Shown here piece by piece: positions 33,417 through 41,945 of a stretch of 64,000 bases of DNA. A model generated the notes under the pieces. The model searched no databases and had not been told where the DNA came from. It saw only the letters and a list, made by a program, of their open reading frames with translations. The number at the start of each line of letters is the position of its first letter. Position 1 is the stretch's first letter. This DNA comes from Streptomyces pyxinicus (GTDB taxonomy: Bacteria > Actinomycetota > Actinomycetes > Streptomycetales > Streptomycetaceae). A program made the translations under genes and the position numbers. The stretch lies in contig NZ_JANUGP010000018.1 of assembly GCF_024753135.1 (NCBI RefSeq), forward strand, positions 98,087 to 162,086, written 5' to 3'.

Positions 33417-33491
33417 ACCGGGAGAGGCGAGAAGGGTGAATCCGTTACGCGTTGCCGGAAATGACCTTCCGGCCGTATCGCGCCCGCCGCG

Positions 33492-34169
33492 TCACTCGTC
33501 GTCGAGTCCGCGTTCGATCGCGTAGCGCACCAGCTCGACGCGGTTGTGGAGCTGGAGCTTGCCGAGGGTGTTCTGGACGTGGTTCTGCACCGTGCGGTGG
33601 GAGATGACGAGGCGCTCGGCGATCTGCTTGTAGCTCAGGCCCTTGGCGACGAGGCGCAGCACCTCCGTCTCCCGGTCGGTCAGCCGGGGCGCCCCGGGCT
33701 CGTCGGCGTCCGGCGCGGGCGCGGGCTCGGAGGCCAGCCGCCGGTACTCGCCCAGCACCAGCCCGGCCAGGCCCGGCGTGAACACCGGGTCCCCGACCGC
33801 CGTACGGCGCACCGCGTCCACCAGTTCCGCGGTGGACGCCGACTTCAGCAGATAGCCGGTCGCCCCGGACTTGACCGCCTCCAGCACGTCCGCGTGCTCG
33901 CCGCTCGCCGACAGGACCAGCACCCGCAACGCCGGGTTGTGCGCCACCAGTTCCTTGCAGACCAGCACGCCGGGCTTGGCCGGCAGGTTGAGGTCGAGCA
34001 CCAGGACGTCGGGCGCGGCGGCCTTGGCCCGGCGGACCGCCTGCTCGCCGTCCCCGGCGGTGGCGACCACCTCGAAGCCGGACTCGCCGAGGTCCCGGGC
34101 GACCGCGTCCCGCCACATCGGGTGGTCGTCGACCACCATGACCCGGATCGGCGCCTGCTGTTCGGTCAT
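33492..34169 (-). CDS. macR: LuxR-family response regulator, MacR-like
   Basis: A 225-residue NarL-type regulator. The receiver domain has the acidic pair VDD (13-15), phospho-acceptor Asp59 in VLVLDLNLP, and LVLSASG plus Lys in YLLKSAST. After an acidic/Pro linker, the LuxR helix-turn-helix reads LTDRETEVLRLVAKGLSYKQ and VQNHVQNTLGKLQLHNR. The gene overlaps the sensor kinase gene by 4 nt (ATGA). The pair corresponds to the MacRS system described for S. coelicolor, which is reported to affect actinorhodin production and aerial growth and to bind TGAGTAC-N2-GTACTCA; such a site is present at 13878. Confidence 0.92.
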   Translation of the reverse strand: MTEQQAPIRVMVVDDHPMWRDAVARDLGESGFEVVATAGDGEQAVRRAKAAAPDVLVLDLNLPAKPGVLVCKELVAHNPALRVLVLSASGEHADVLEAVKSGATGYLLKSASTAELVDAVRRTAVGDPVFTPGLAGLVLGEYRRLASEPAPAPDADEPGAPRLTDRETEVLRLVAKGLSYKQIAERLVISHRTVQNHVQNTLGKLQLHNRVELVRYAIERGLDDE

Positions 34170-35392
34170 CGCTGTTCCGCTCTCTTCCCCCGCGCCCGTA
34201 CGGCGCCCTTCGGTATCGTCAACTCGACCTCCGTGCCCTGCCCGGGGACGGAGAGCAGCTCGGCGCTTCCGCCGAGGTCCCGCAGCCGGCCGCGGATCGA
34301 CTGGGCCACCCCGAGCCGGCCCTCCCCCTCGGCCTGCGCGAGCCGGCCCTCGGGAATGCCGGGCCCGTCGTCCCGTACCGTCACGACGACCGCGTCCGGC
34401 TCGTCCTCCAACAGGATCCAGGCCCGCGCCTGTTCGCCCGCGTGCCGGCGGACGTTGTCCAGCGCCGCCCCGACGGCCGCGGCGACTTCCCGGGCCGCGG
34501 CGGGCGCCAGCTCCACCGGCGCGCCGGGCTCGGCGAGGCTCACCCGGCCGCTCGCGTAGGGCGCGAGCAGGTGCCGCAGGTCGGCGGGACCCGTGTCGTC
34601 CGGCTCCTCCACCACCCGGACGACGGCGCCCTCGGCCGCGTCCTCCGACACCCGGGACACCGGCACCAGGCCGCCGGAGACCAGCGTGCGCAGGGCCACC
34701 TCCTGCTCCCCGGCCAGCCGGCCCAGCTCGGCCGCCTCACCGCCGAGCGCGGTGCCCCGGCGCTTCACCATCGCCAGCACCTGGAGCACGCTGTCGTGGA
34801 TGTCCCGGGCCAGCCGCTCCCGCTCCCGGGTCGCGGCCTCGATCTCCAGGGCGCGGGCCAGGGTGCGTTCGGAGGCGCGGGCCACCTCCACGACGTAGCC
34901 GATGGCGATGGAGGCCACCCAGACCAGGACCACGTTGTGCACGGTGTCGCGGGCGGGATGGCCGCGCTCGACCAGGTTGGCGACGGCGACGGCGGTGGAG
35001 GCGACGGCCGCCCAGCGCCAGCCGCCCTTGATGGCGAAGGCCAGCACCGCGCCGGCGGTCCATATCGACGGCAGGGTGGGGCCGCCGCTCGCGATCCGCT
35101 CGGGGTTGTCGGCGAGCGGGGTGAGCAGGATTCCGGTCAGCGCGACGGTCAGGTCAGCGGCCAGGAAGCGCTTGGTGCAGGCGGCGGCGCCCGACACCTT
35201 GGGCAGGGTGGCGAGCGTCCACCCGGACAGGAAGGCGTAGTAGGCGACGGCGACCCAGGGGCGAGCGAAGTGGGCGTACGCGGTGGCGCACAGGCCGATG
35301 GCGTACAGCATGGTCAGCACGCGGTACCCGGCGAGCGCGCGCCACAGCGGCAGCTCCACCGACATCCGCAGGACGCGCTCGCGCCTCGGCAT
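34166..35392 (-). CDS. macS: Sensor histidine kinase, MacS-like
   Basis: A 408-residue membrane sensor. Five or six hydrophobic segments span about residues 20-170, followed by the HisKA_3 dimerisation/phosphoacceptor motif RERLARDIHDSVLQVLAMV (His199) and an HATPase domain with VAAAVGAALDNVRRHAG (N box), TVRDDGPGIPEG (G1) and GRLGVAQSIRGR. The sensed signal is unknown; the membrane domain has no large external loop. The ATG at 35392 has a GGGGGAG run directly abutting it; an internal ATG at codon 10 is possible. Encoded upstream of and overlapping macR. Confidence 0.9.
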   Translation of the reverse strand: MPRRERVLRMSVELPLWRALAGYRVLTMLYAIGLCATAYAHFARPWVAVAYYAFLSGWTLATLPKVSGAAACTKRFLAADLTVALTGILLTPLADNPERIASGGPTLPSIWTAGAVLAFAIKGGWRWAAVASTAVAVANLVERGHPARDTVHNVVLVWVASIAIGYVVEVARASERTLARALEIEAATRERERLARDIHDSVLQVLAMVKRRGTALGGEAAELGRLAGEQEVALRTLVSGGLVPVSRVSEDAAEGAVVRVVEEPDDTGPADLRHLLAPYASGRVSLAEPGAPVELAPAAAREVAAAVGAALDNVRRHAGEQARAWILLEDEPDAVVVTVRDDGPGIPEGRLAQAEGEGRLGVAQSIRGRLRDLGGSAELLSVPGQGTEVELTIPKGAVRARGKRAEQR

Positions 35393-35428
35393 CTCCCCCG
35401 GTCCCCCCTTGGCCTCCCCGGCCGTCGC

Positions 35429-36157
35429 TCAGGCCCCGGCCTGCTTCTTCTCCGCCTCCTTGGCCGCCTTCGCCGCCTCCGCGAGCTGCCGCTTGGCCGC
35501 GGTCGCGTAGACGTCGACGTACTCCTGGCCGGAGAGCTTCATGATCTCGTACATGACCTCGTCGGTCAGGGCGCGCAGCACGAACCGGTCGTGTTCCATG
35601 CCCTGGTAGCGGCTGAAGTCCATCGGCTCGCCGATCCGGATGCCGGGCCGCATCAGCTTCGGCATCACCTTGCCGGGCGGCTGGATCTTCTCCGTGTCGA
35701 TCATCGCGACCGGGATCACCGGCGCGCCGGTGGCCAGCGCCACCCGGGCCAGGCCGCCGGGCTTGCCCCGGTAGAGCCGGCCGTCGGGCGAGCGGGTGCC
35801 CTCCGGGTAGATGCCGAACAGTTCGCCGCGCTCCAGCACCTCGATGCCGCTCTTGATCGCGGCCTCGCCGGCGCCGCGTGCCCCGGAGCGGTCCACCGGG
35901 AGCTGCCCGACGCCCTTGAAGAAGGCGGCGGTCAGGCGGCCCTTCACGCCGGGCGTGGTGAAGTACTCGGCCTTGGCGATGAAGGTGACCTTGCGGTCCA
36001 GCATCGTCGGCAGGAAGAACGAGTCCGAGAAGGACAGGTGATTGCTGGCCAGGATGGCGGGACCCTCGGCGGGAATGTTCTCCGCGCCCTCCACCCATGG
36101 CCTGAAGGCGACCTTCAGCGGCCCGCCGATGGCTACCTTCATCGTGCCGTACAACAC
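35429..36157 (-). CDS. 1-acyl-sn-glycerol-3-phosphate acyltransferase (PlsC family)
   Basis: Membrane-associated acyltransferase for phosphatidic acid or related glycolipid synthesis. The 242-residue product has the HX4D catalytic motif in ILASNHLSFSDSFFLP, KAEYF, GIYPEGTRSPDG (acceptor-phosphate binding) and VIPVAMIDT. The C-terminal 40 residues are an Ala/Lys/Glu-rich helix. The GTG start at 36157 follows GGGAGG by 7 nt. The probable mycobacterial counterpart is Rv2182c, next to the same neighbours. Confidence 0.92.
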   Translation of the reverse strand: MLYGTMKVAIGGPLKVAFRPWVEGAENIPAEGPAILASNHLSFSDSFFLPTMLDRKVTFIAKAEYFTTPGVKGRLTAAFFKGVGQLPVDRSGARGAGEAAIKSGIEVLERGELFGIYPEGTRSPDGRLYRGKPGGLARVALATGAPVIPVAMIDTEKIQPPGKVMPKLMRPGIRIGEPMDFSRYQGMEHDRFVLRALTDEVMYEIMKLSGQEYVDVYATAAKRQLAEAAKAAKEAEKKQAGA

Positions 36158-36326
36158 CCGTGTGCCTCCCGTTTCCGTCGCACAGACCTTAACCCGGCGG
36201 ACCGACGAAGGCTCCGACGACCCTGGTCGGTGTCAGTACGGTCGCGTACGGTGAGGCACATCCGCGCGTTTCCTCCCGCCCCGGCCGGACATCGGACGGG
36301 GCCCGCCAGGACAGGAGTGTCCCAAG

Positions 36327-37106
36327 GTGCCGGTTCTCCCTGGAGCCGAGCCGTACCGCCACGAGGGCGGGGAGGTGGGCGTCCTCCTCTGTCACGGCTT
36401 CACCGGTTCCCCCCAGTCACTGCGCCCGTGGGCGGAGCACCACGCGGCACACGGCCTGACCGTGTCGCTGCCGCTGCTGCCCGGCCACGGCACCCGCTGG
36501 GAGGACATGCAGCTCACCGGCTGGCAGGACTGGTACGCGGAGGTGGACCGCGAGCTGCGCCTGCTGGCCGAGCGCTGCTCCCGCGTGTTCGTCGCGGGCC
36601 TGTCCATGGGCGGCGCGCTCGCGCTGCGCCTCGCGGCCCGGCACGGCGACCGGGTGGCCGGCGTGGTGGTGGTCAACCCGGCGAACAAGGTGCACGGCCT
36701 GTCGGCGTACGCCCTTCCCGTCGCCCGGCACCTGGTGCGCACCACGAAGGGCATCGCCAGCGACATCGCGAAGGAGGGCGCGGCCGAGCTGGGCTACGAC
36801 CGGGTGCCGCTGCACGCCGCGCACTCACTGCGGGTGTTTTTGCGCCGCCTGGACGGCGAGCTGCCCCAGGTCACCCAGCCGTTGCTGCTGCTGCGCAGCG
36901 CCCGGGACCATGTGGTGCCTGCGGCGGACTCGGCGCGGGTGCTGAGCCGGGTGTCGTCCACGGACGTGACCGAGCGCGTGCTGGAACACAGCTACCACGT
37001 CGCGACGTTGGACCAGGACGCGGACCGGATCTTCGAGGAGAGCCTCGGTTTCATCGGCCGGCTCGCACCTGGTGTCGGCGAGGAAGGGACGGCCGCAGTT
37101 GGCTGA
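36327..37106 (+). CDS. Alpha/beta hydrolase (monoacylglycerol lipase/carboxylesterase type)
   Basis: A 259-residue serine hydrolase. VLLCHGFTGSPQSLRPWA forms the oxyanion-hole region, GLSMGGALALRLA the nucleophile elbow (Ser in GLSMG), SARDHVVPAADS holds the acid and HSYHVATLD the catalytic His. The pattern is close to the carboxylesterase Est30/monoglyceride lipase group. GTG start at 36327 behind AGGAG. Transcribed divergently from the acyltransferase; its 3' end overlaps the next gene slightly. The natural ester is unknown. Confidence 0.9.
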   Translation: MPVLPGAEPYRHEGGEVGVLLCHGFTGSPQSLRPWAEHHAAHGLTVSLPLLPGHGTRWEDMQLTGWQDWYAEVDRELRLLAERCSRVFVAGLSMGGALALRLAARHGDRVAGVVVVNPANKVHGLSAYALPVARHLVRTTKGIASDIAKEGAAELGYDRVPLHAAHSLRVFLRRLDGELPQVTQPLLLLRSARDHVVPAADSARVLSRVSSTDVTERVLEHSYHVATLDQDADRIFEESLGFIGRLAPGVGEEGTAAVG

Positions 37107-37683
37107 GCACGACTCCGACCGCGACAAGCCCGAGGAGCGCGAGCCGGACGAGCGGGGAGTGCCGTTCGACGAGGCGGCCGCCTGGCGTGCCATCGTCGCC
37201 GGGTACGGCGAGGAGCCGCCGGACCCGCCGGGCGCCAAGCCCTTCAAGGCGGTCGAGGACCTGGCGCTGCTGGAGAAGGACCCCGAGGGCCCCAAGAAGG
37301 CGGAGGGCGACCGGGAGGACGCGGCCGAGCGGCCCGCCCGCCCCCTGGGCAGCTCGGTCTCCTTCGCGCCCGGTGTGGGCCCCCGCGACCACTCGGCGCC
37401 GGAGGCCTCCGAGGACGACTTCGACGAGGATGACGAGGGCCACTTCGTGCCGCCCGAGCCGCCGCCGCTGCCGGAGACCGACACCACCGCCAGGTTCGCC
37501 TGGCTCGGGGTGGTCGGCGGCCCGGTCCTGCTGCTGCTCGCGGTGCTGCTGGGCTGGCAGATGACCTGGTGGCTGACCACCCTGGCTGTCGGCGGCTTCC
37601 TCGGCGGCTTCGCGACGCTGGTGACGCGGATGCGCACGGACGACGACGAGGACGACGACCCCGGGCGCGGTGCCGTGGTCTGA
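37099..37683 (+). CDS. Acidic hypothetical protein with two C-terminal membrane helices
   Basis: Unrecognised protein of about 194 residues. The first 135 residues are acidic, Pro-rich and probably disordered (for example SEDDFDEDDEGHF), followed by two hydrophobic segments (WLGVVGGPVLLLLAVLLGW and WWLTTLAVGGFLGGFATL) and an acidic tail. I prefer a TTG start at 37099, with AGGAAGG 11 nt upstream and an 8-nt overlap with the hydrolase gene; a GTG at 37072 would add nine residues but has no ribosome-binding site. Probably co-translated with the hydrolase. Confidence 0.75.
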   Translation: MAEHDSDRDKPEEREPDERGVPFDEAAAWRAIVAGYGEEPPDPPGAKPFKAVEDLALLEKDPEGPKKAEGDREDAAERPARPLGSSVSFAPGVGPRDHSAPEASEDDFDEDDEGHFVPPEPPPLPETDTTARFAWLGVVGGPVLLLLAVLLGWQMTWWLTTLAVGGFLGGFATLVTRMRTDDDEDDDPGRGAVV

Positions 37684-37687
37684 CCGG

Positions 37688-38425
37688 TCAGGCCGCCGGG
37701 ATCCGGACGGCGGCCAGCACCGGGAGGTGGTCGGTGGCCGCGATGAGATCGGCGCCCGGCAGATCCGGGGGGACGCCGCAGCCGAGCACCTGCACGCCCT
37801 TGGTGGCGAAGACGGCGTCGATGCGCTGGTGCGGGTCGGCCGGGGTGGAGGTGAGGTCGCCGCCCCAGGGAGCGGTGACCCGGCAGTCCTGGAGGGTTTC
37901 GGACAGCCGCCGGAAGGTGCGGCCGTCGGGCCGTTCGTTGAGGTCGCCGCCCGCGATCGCGTGCTCCACACCGAGGCCGGCCAGCCGGTCGAGGAGCATG
38001 CCGCCCTGCTCGTACCGCTCGTCGCGTTGCAGGCTGAGGTGGCAGCTGAGCACGCCGAGGCGGACGGCGCCGAAGCGGACGACGGCGGTGGCGAAGCCGC
38101 GCCGGTGCAGGCCGGGGGTGAGCGGCAGCAGCACGTCCTCGGTCCGCTCGACCGTGGTCCGCAGACCGCACAGGATCGCCGGGCCCGCCGCGGTCGCGCC
38201 GCCGGTGAGGAGCACCTGCCCGGAGGCCGCGGCGAGACGGGCGAGCTTCTTGCGCCAGCGGAAGAAGCGCGGGGCCTCCTGGACGAGGACCAGGTCGGGG
38301 GCGCAGGCGGCGATGACCCGGGCGAGGGCGTCGGTGTCGTCGCGCATCGAGCGGATGTTGTAGCTCAGGACGCGGACGACGGCCGAACCGTCGGGCTCTG
38401 TCGTGGACTTGGGGAGCGGCGCCAT
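37688..38425 (-). CDS. Endonuclease/exonuclease/phosphatase-family protein
   Basis: A 245-residue metal-dependent hydrolase of the EEP superfamily. Motifs: VLSYNIRSM (Asn), LVLVQEAPRFF (metal-binding Glu), GVLSCHLSLQRDERY, AIAGGDLNERPDGR (Asp/Asn), RIDAVFA and ATDHLPVLAAV (catalytic His). Whether it acts on DNA or a phosphodiester/lipid head group cannot be read from the sequence. The ATG at 38425 is favoured because TACTGT ends 7 nt upstream (leaderless); an in-frame GTG lies three codons before it. Confidence 0.88.
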   Translation of the reverse strand: MAPLPKSTTEPDGSAVVRVLSYNIRSMRDDTDALARVIAACAPDLVLVQEAPRFFRWRKKLARLAAASGQVLLTGGATAAGPAILCGLRTTVERTEDVLLPLTPGLHRRGFATAVVRFGAVRLGVLSCHLSLQRDERYEQGGMLLDRLAGLGVEHAIAGGDLNERPDGRTFRRLSETLQDCRVTAPWGGDLTSTPADPHQRIDAVFATKGVQVLGCGVPPDLPGADLIAATDHLPVLAAVRIPAA

Positions 38426-38449
38426 GTGGATCACAGTACGCCCACGGCC

Positions 38450-38506
38450 AGGGGCGCGAGAGGGGTACGCGGCCCACAGCCGGTCGCGTACCCCTCTCGC
38501 GCCCCT
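38450..38506 (-). terminator. Very strong intrinsic terminator of glkA
   Basis: Two perfect 22-bp arms (38450-38471 and 38485-38506) around a 13-nt loop, 37 nt past the glkA stop on the minus strand. Its symmetry would stop transcription from either side. Confidence 0.8.
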
Positions 38507-38543
38507 TGTCCGGCGGCGTCCGCCGGGGATCAGCGCACCGGAG

Positions 38544-39497
38544 TCACATGATCGGGTCGGGTTCGCGGGCCAGGTCGGCCGCGCCCACCAGGCCCGCCTC
38601 GTTGCCGAGCTGGGCCGCGATCACGTCGGCCACCGGACGCCAGTTGCCGCCGACCAGCCAGCGCTTGTAGGACTTGCGGATCGGGTCCAGGACCAGCTCG
38701 CCCTCGTCGGACAGGCCGCCACCGACGATGAACGCGGACGGGTCGAACAGGGAGGCCAGGTCGGCGAGGCCCGCGCCGGCCCAGCGGGCCAGCTCGCGGT
38801 AGGAGTCGGTGGCCACCGGGTCGCCCTGCCGGGCGGCCATGGAGATGTGCTTGCCCTCGATGCCGTCCGGGGTGCCGTCGCCGAGGGAGAGCAGCAGCTC
38901 CGCGTTCTCGGGGGTGGCGTTGGCGCGCTGCTTGGCGTAGCGGACCAGGGCGCGTCCGGAGGCGTACTGCTCCCAGCAGCCCTGCGAGCCGCAGCCGCAG
39001 AGCAGGCCGTCCGGGACCATCCGGATGTGGCCGAACTCGGCGGCCACGCCGAAGTGGCCGCGGCGCAGCTTGTTGCCGATGATGATGCCGCCGCCGAGGC
39101 CGGTGCCGAGGGTGATGCAGATGACGTTGCGGTGGCCCTTGCCCGCGCCGAACCGGTACTCGCCCCAGGCCGCCGCGTTGGCGTCGTTCTCGACCACGAC
39201 CGGGAGGCCGGTGCGCGCCTCGACCTTCTCCTTCAGCGGCTCGGTGCGCCAGTCGATGTTCGGCGCGAAGTACACCGTCGAGCGCTGCCGGTTGACGTAA
39301 CCGGCGGCACCGATGCCCACGCCGACGATCTCGTGTCCGGCACGCGCGCCCTCCACGGCCGAGGCGATGGCGTCCACGATGGCCTCGGGCGTGGTGGGGG
39401 TCGGCACCTTGAAGGTCGAGAGGATGTTGCCTTCCTCGTCGACCACGCCGGCCGCGATCTTCGTGCCGCCGATGTCGACGCCGATGGTGAGTCCCAT
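38544..39497 (-). CDS. glkA: ROK-family glucokinase
   Basis: ATP-dependent glucose kinase and, in Streptomyces, a central element of carbon catabolite repression. The 317-residue product has the phosphate-binding MGLTIGVDIGGTKIAAGVVD, sugar-site VVVENDANAAAWGEY, ITLGTGLGGGIIIGNKL, HFGVAAEFGH and the ROK zinc cluster LLCGCGSQGCWEQYASG. GAGGGA lies 3-8 nt before the ATG. It is a single-gene unit closed by the strong hairpin at 38450. Confidence 0.97.
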   Translation of the reverse strand: MGLTIGVDIGGTKIAAGVVDEEGNILSTFKVPTPTTPEAIVDAIASAVEGARAGHEIVGVGIGAAGYVNRQRSTVYFAPNIDWRTEPLKEKVEARTGLPVVVENDANAAAWGEYRFGAGKGHRNVICITLGTGLGGGIIIGNKLRRGHFGVAAEFGHIRMVPDGLLCGCGSQGCWEQYASGRALVRYAKQRANATPENAELLLSLGDGTPDGIEGKHISMAARQGDPVATDSYRELARWAGAGLADLASLFDPSAFIVGGGLSDEGELVLDPIRKSYKRWLVGGNWRPVADVIAAQLGNEAGLVGAADLAREPDPIM

Positions 39498-39564
39498 GAA
39501 TCCCTCAGTTCCGGTCGAGCCCCGCTACGGCCAACCGTACCCGAGCCCTTGCGGTGCCAGGGCT

Positions 39565-40062
39565 TCAGTCCAGGTCGATGCGCTCCCCCGGACCGGTGCC
39601 CGCGCCCCCGTCATCCGGGCCGTGCCGGTCCTCTCGCCACTCCCCGGACACGTCGGCCGGCCCCTTGGTCCAGCGGCGCTCCTGGGCCTGGACGGCGGAC
39701 CGGTAGGCGGCGAGCAGCTCGCCGCCGGCCGCGGCGAGATGGTCGAAGACGTCCGGGTTGCGCTCTATCACCGGCTCGACGGCGGCCTTGGCCTGCTGGA
39801 CGACCTGCCGGACCACCTGCTGGGCGGCGGGCCCGCCCAGGGAGCCGAGCAGCGGCGACTGCAGACCGGACAGCCGGTCGGCCACCGTGTCCACGAGCCG
39901 CTTCAGCTCCTCGGCGGCCGAGCCCGGCGGCGGACCGTGCTCGGTCCGGCGGCGGGCCTTCTCGCCCGCCAGGTCCTCGGCGCAGGCGTCGGCCCACGCG
40001 TCGGCGTCGACCGTCCGCGGCTCGTCCCCGGCGGCTTCGTTGGCGGCACGCTCATCACTCAT
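39565..40062 (-). CDS. DUF5304-like hypothetical protein
   Basis: A 165-residue soluble protein: an acidic/Ala-rich N-terminus (DADAWADACAEDLAGEKARR), a helical centre (EELKRLVDTVADRLSGLQSP, QVVRQVVQQAKAAVEPVIER) and an acidic disordered C-terminus. Orthologues occur throughout Streptomyces at this place between glkA and the ArsA-like gene; no function is known to me. ATG 40062 with an AGGAG site 7 nt upstream. Confidence 0.82.
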   Translation of the reverse strand: MSDERAANEAAGDEPRTVDADAWADACAEDLAGEKARRRTEHGPPPGSAAEELKRLVDTVADRLSGLQSPLLGSLGGPAAQQVVRQVVQQAKAAVEPVIERNPDVFDHLAAAGGELLAAYRSAVQAQERRWTKGPADVSGEWREDRHGPDDGGAGTGPGERIDLD

Positions 40063-40118
40063 GGCGGACTCCTGACTCCGGTCGCACCTTCGACGTTACC
40101 CGAACGGGCGTACCGCGT

Positions 40119-41294
40119 TCAGCGTCCGGCGCCGGGCCACAGACCGGGGTCCGGGGCGAAGCGGATGCGCAGTTCGCCGTCGCGCAGGGCGGCGCCGGCG
40201 ACCGTGCAGCGGCGCAGGGCGGAGGGGAGGGGGACGATCCGGCGGTGCGGACCGGTGGTGACGAGGAGTTCGTCGCCGCGGCGGACCAGGTCGAGTTCGT
40301 CGCGCAGGGCGCCGGGCAGCGGAATGTGCCAGACCAGGACGCCGTCCTCGGCGATGCGGTCGGTGACGGGCCACTCGACCGGGGCGGGTGCCGGGTTGAC
40401 GGGCGGGACGGCGAGGGCGGCGAGGTCGTCCGGGCCGTGCGGGTCCCGGCCGAGGTGGCGGACGGGGTGGACGGGGTACGGCTGCTGCTGCCACGCGTCG
40501 AGGGCCTTGGCCTGCTGGGCGGCGAGGCCGGCGAGCCAGGCGTCGGCGGGGGCGTCGGGCAGGACGCGGTTGGCGATCAGGCCGTCGGTGCCGAGGCCGC
40601 GCAGGGCGAGGCCGAGGACGGCGGTGCGGACGGCCTCGGCGCCGGCCGGGCCGGGTTCGGCGACCAGCCGGACGGTGGTGCCGCGGTCGGTGAGGACGGA
40701 CTGGACGGCGGCGAGTTCGAGGTCCCAGCGGGCGGCGGTGTCGTAGAGCCAGTCGGCGGGCATGGGCACGCCGGCCAGCCGGCCGAGGACGGGGCGCAGG
40801 GCGCGGGCCGCCTGCCGCTCGGCCGGCAGCAGCCGGCGCAGATAGCGGCGGAGTTCCTCGGGCAGGGCGAGCAGGGCGAGGGCGTCCGGGAGGGGCGGCA
40901 GGTCGACGACGAGGAGGTCGTAGCGCTCGGAGAGGGCGGCGTCCCGCAGGGCGCGCAGGAGGGACAGTTCCCCGGCGCCGGGCAGCGGGGTGACCTCCTC
41001 GGTGTCCAGGCGGGCGGCGCCGAGCAGGTCGAGGACGCTCGCGGCGCGGGTCTGGAAGGCGGTGAGGTCCTGCCGGAAGCGGTCGGCGGCGTCGGGGCGC
41101 CAGGCCGTGAGGCCCGGTGCGGCCTCGGTCGGGGCGGGTCCTGTCCCGGTGCCCAGGGCCGCGCCGGGGGTGTCGGCGCGGTCGGCGCTGAGCAGGAGCG
41201 TACGGCTGCCCTCGGCGGCGGCACGCTGTGCGGTGGCGGCGGCGACCGTCGTCCGCCCGCTGCCGCCGGGGCCGGTGATCAGGATGGTGCGCAT
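40119..41294 (-). CDS. ArsA-like P-loop ATPase with altered Walker A
   Basis: A 391-residue protein of the ArsA/GET3-like group, with an N-terminal P-loop domain, VDLPPLPDALALLALPEELR in the switch region, ANRVLPD, and a C-terminal small beta domain (EDGVLVWHIPLPGALRDELDL) like the HSP20-type tail of this family. The P-loop reads GPGGSGRTT: both the deviant signature lysine and the conserved lysine of KGGxGKT are replaced (Pro9, Arg14). ATPase activity is therefore uncertain. TACCGT ends 8 nt before the ATG, so it may be leaderless. The SRPBCC gene is upstream. Probable counterpart of mycobacterial Rv2184c. Confidence 0.85.
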   Translation of the reverse strand: MRTILITGPGGSGRTTVAAATAQRAAAEGSRTLLLSADRADTPGAALGTGTGPAPTEAAPGLTAWRPDAADRFRQDLTAFQTRAASVLDLLGAARLDTEEVTPLPGAGELSLLRALRDAALSERYDLLVVDLPPLPDALALLALPEELRRYLRRLLPAERQAARALRPVLGRLAGVPMPADWLYDTAARWDLELAAVQSVLTDRGTTVRLVAEPGPAGAEAVRTAVLGLALRGLGTDGLIANRVLPDAPADAWLAGLAAQQAKALDAWQQQPYPVHPVRHLGRDPHGPDDLAALAVPPVNPAPAPVEWPVTDRIAEDGVLVWHIPLPGALRDELDLVRRGDELLVTTGPHRRIVPLPSALRRCTVAGAALRDGELRIRFAPDPGLWPGAGR

Positions 41295-41346
41295 GAGGGT
41301 GAACGGTAACCGAGGCGGGGGGCGGGGGCGGGTCCGCCCCGGGCGG

Positions 41347-41787
41347 CTACTCGCCCGACTCGACGCGCTTCTTCAGGCCCGCCAGCGCACGGTCGATGAT
41401 GACCTTCTCGGCCTTGCGCTTGATCATGCCGAGCATGGGGATCTTGACGTCCACGGTCAGCCGGTAGGTGACCTCGGTGCCGCCCGACGCGGCCGGCTTG
41501 AGCAGGTAGGAGCCGTCCAGGGAGCGGAGCATCTGGGACTTGACGAGGGTCCAGGAGACCTCGTGGTCGCCGGTCCAGGTGTAGGCGAGGGTCTGGTCGT
41601 CCTTGATGGCGCCGGCGTCCATCACGAGGCGGACCTGCTCGGCGCGGCCCCGGGCGTCGGTCGCGAGGACCTCCGCCTCCTTCACCTCGCCGGTCCAGTC
41701 CGGGTAGCGTCCGAAGTCGGCGATCACCGCCATGACGTCGGCGGGGGCCGCCTCGATCGTGATGCTCGAACTGGTGTGTTCCGCCAT
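41347..41787 (-). CDS. SRPBCC-family (polyketide cyclase/START-like) protein
   Basis: A 146-residue helix-grip protein that should bind a hydrophobic ligand. It has the family start SSITIEAAPADVMAVIADFGRYPDWTG (shown as APADVMAVIADFGRYPDW), an extended beta sheet, and the long C-terminal helix AEKVIIDRALAGLKKRVES. The ATG at 41787 has GGAGGAG 9 nt upstream; the longer frame to 41847 lacks such a site. Position and length match mycobacterial Rv2185c beside the ArsA-like gene. The ligand is unknown. Confidence 0.88.
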   Translation of the reverse strand: MAEHTSSSITIEAAPADVMAVIADFGRYPDWTGEVKEAEVLATDARGRAEQVRLVMDAGAIKDDQTLAYTWTGDHEVSWTLVKSQMLRSLDGSYLLKPAASGGTEVTYRLTVDVKIPMLGMIKRKAEKVIIDRALAGLKKRVESGE

Positions 41788-41898
41788 CGCCGTGGCTCCT
41801 CCGGATGCGCGCCGTGTGGGTGTTCCCGTGTGCGCCGGGCCGCGCACACGGGTGCAGCGTGAAGGCTACCGCGCCCCCGCCGCGCCGCCGTCACCCCA

Positions 41899-41919
41899 GG
41901 TCCCCGGGTGCCGGGGACC
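41899..41919 (-). terminator. Intrinsic terminator of the metallophosphoesterase gene
   Basis: GGTCCCCGG and CCGGGGACC, a perfect 9-bp stem with a 3-nt GTG loop, 26 nt past the stop codon on the minus strand. Confidence 0.6.
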
Positions 41920-41945
41920 CACGGGGGGCGGTCGGGCGGGGGCGG

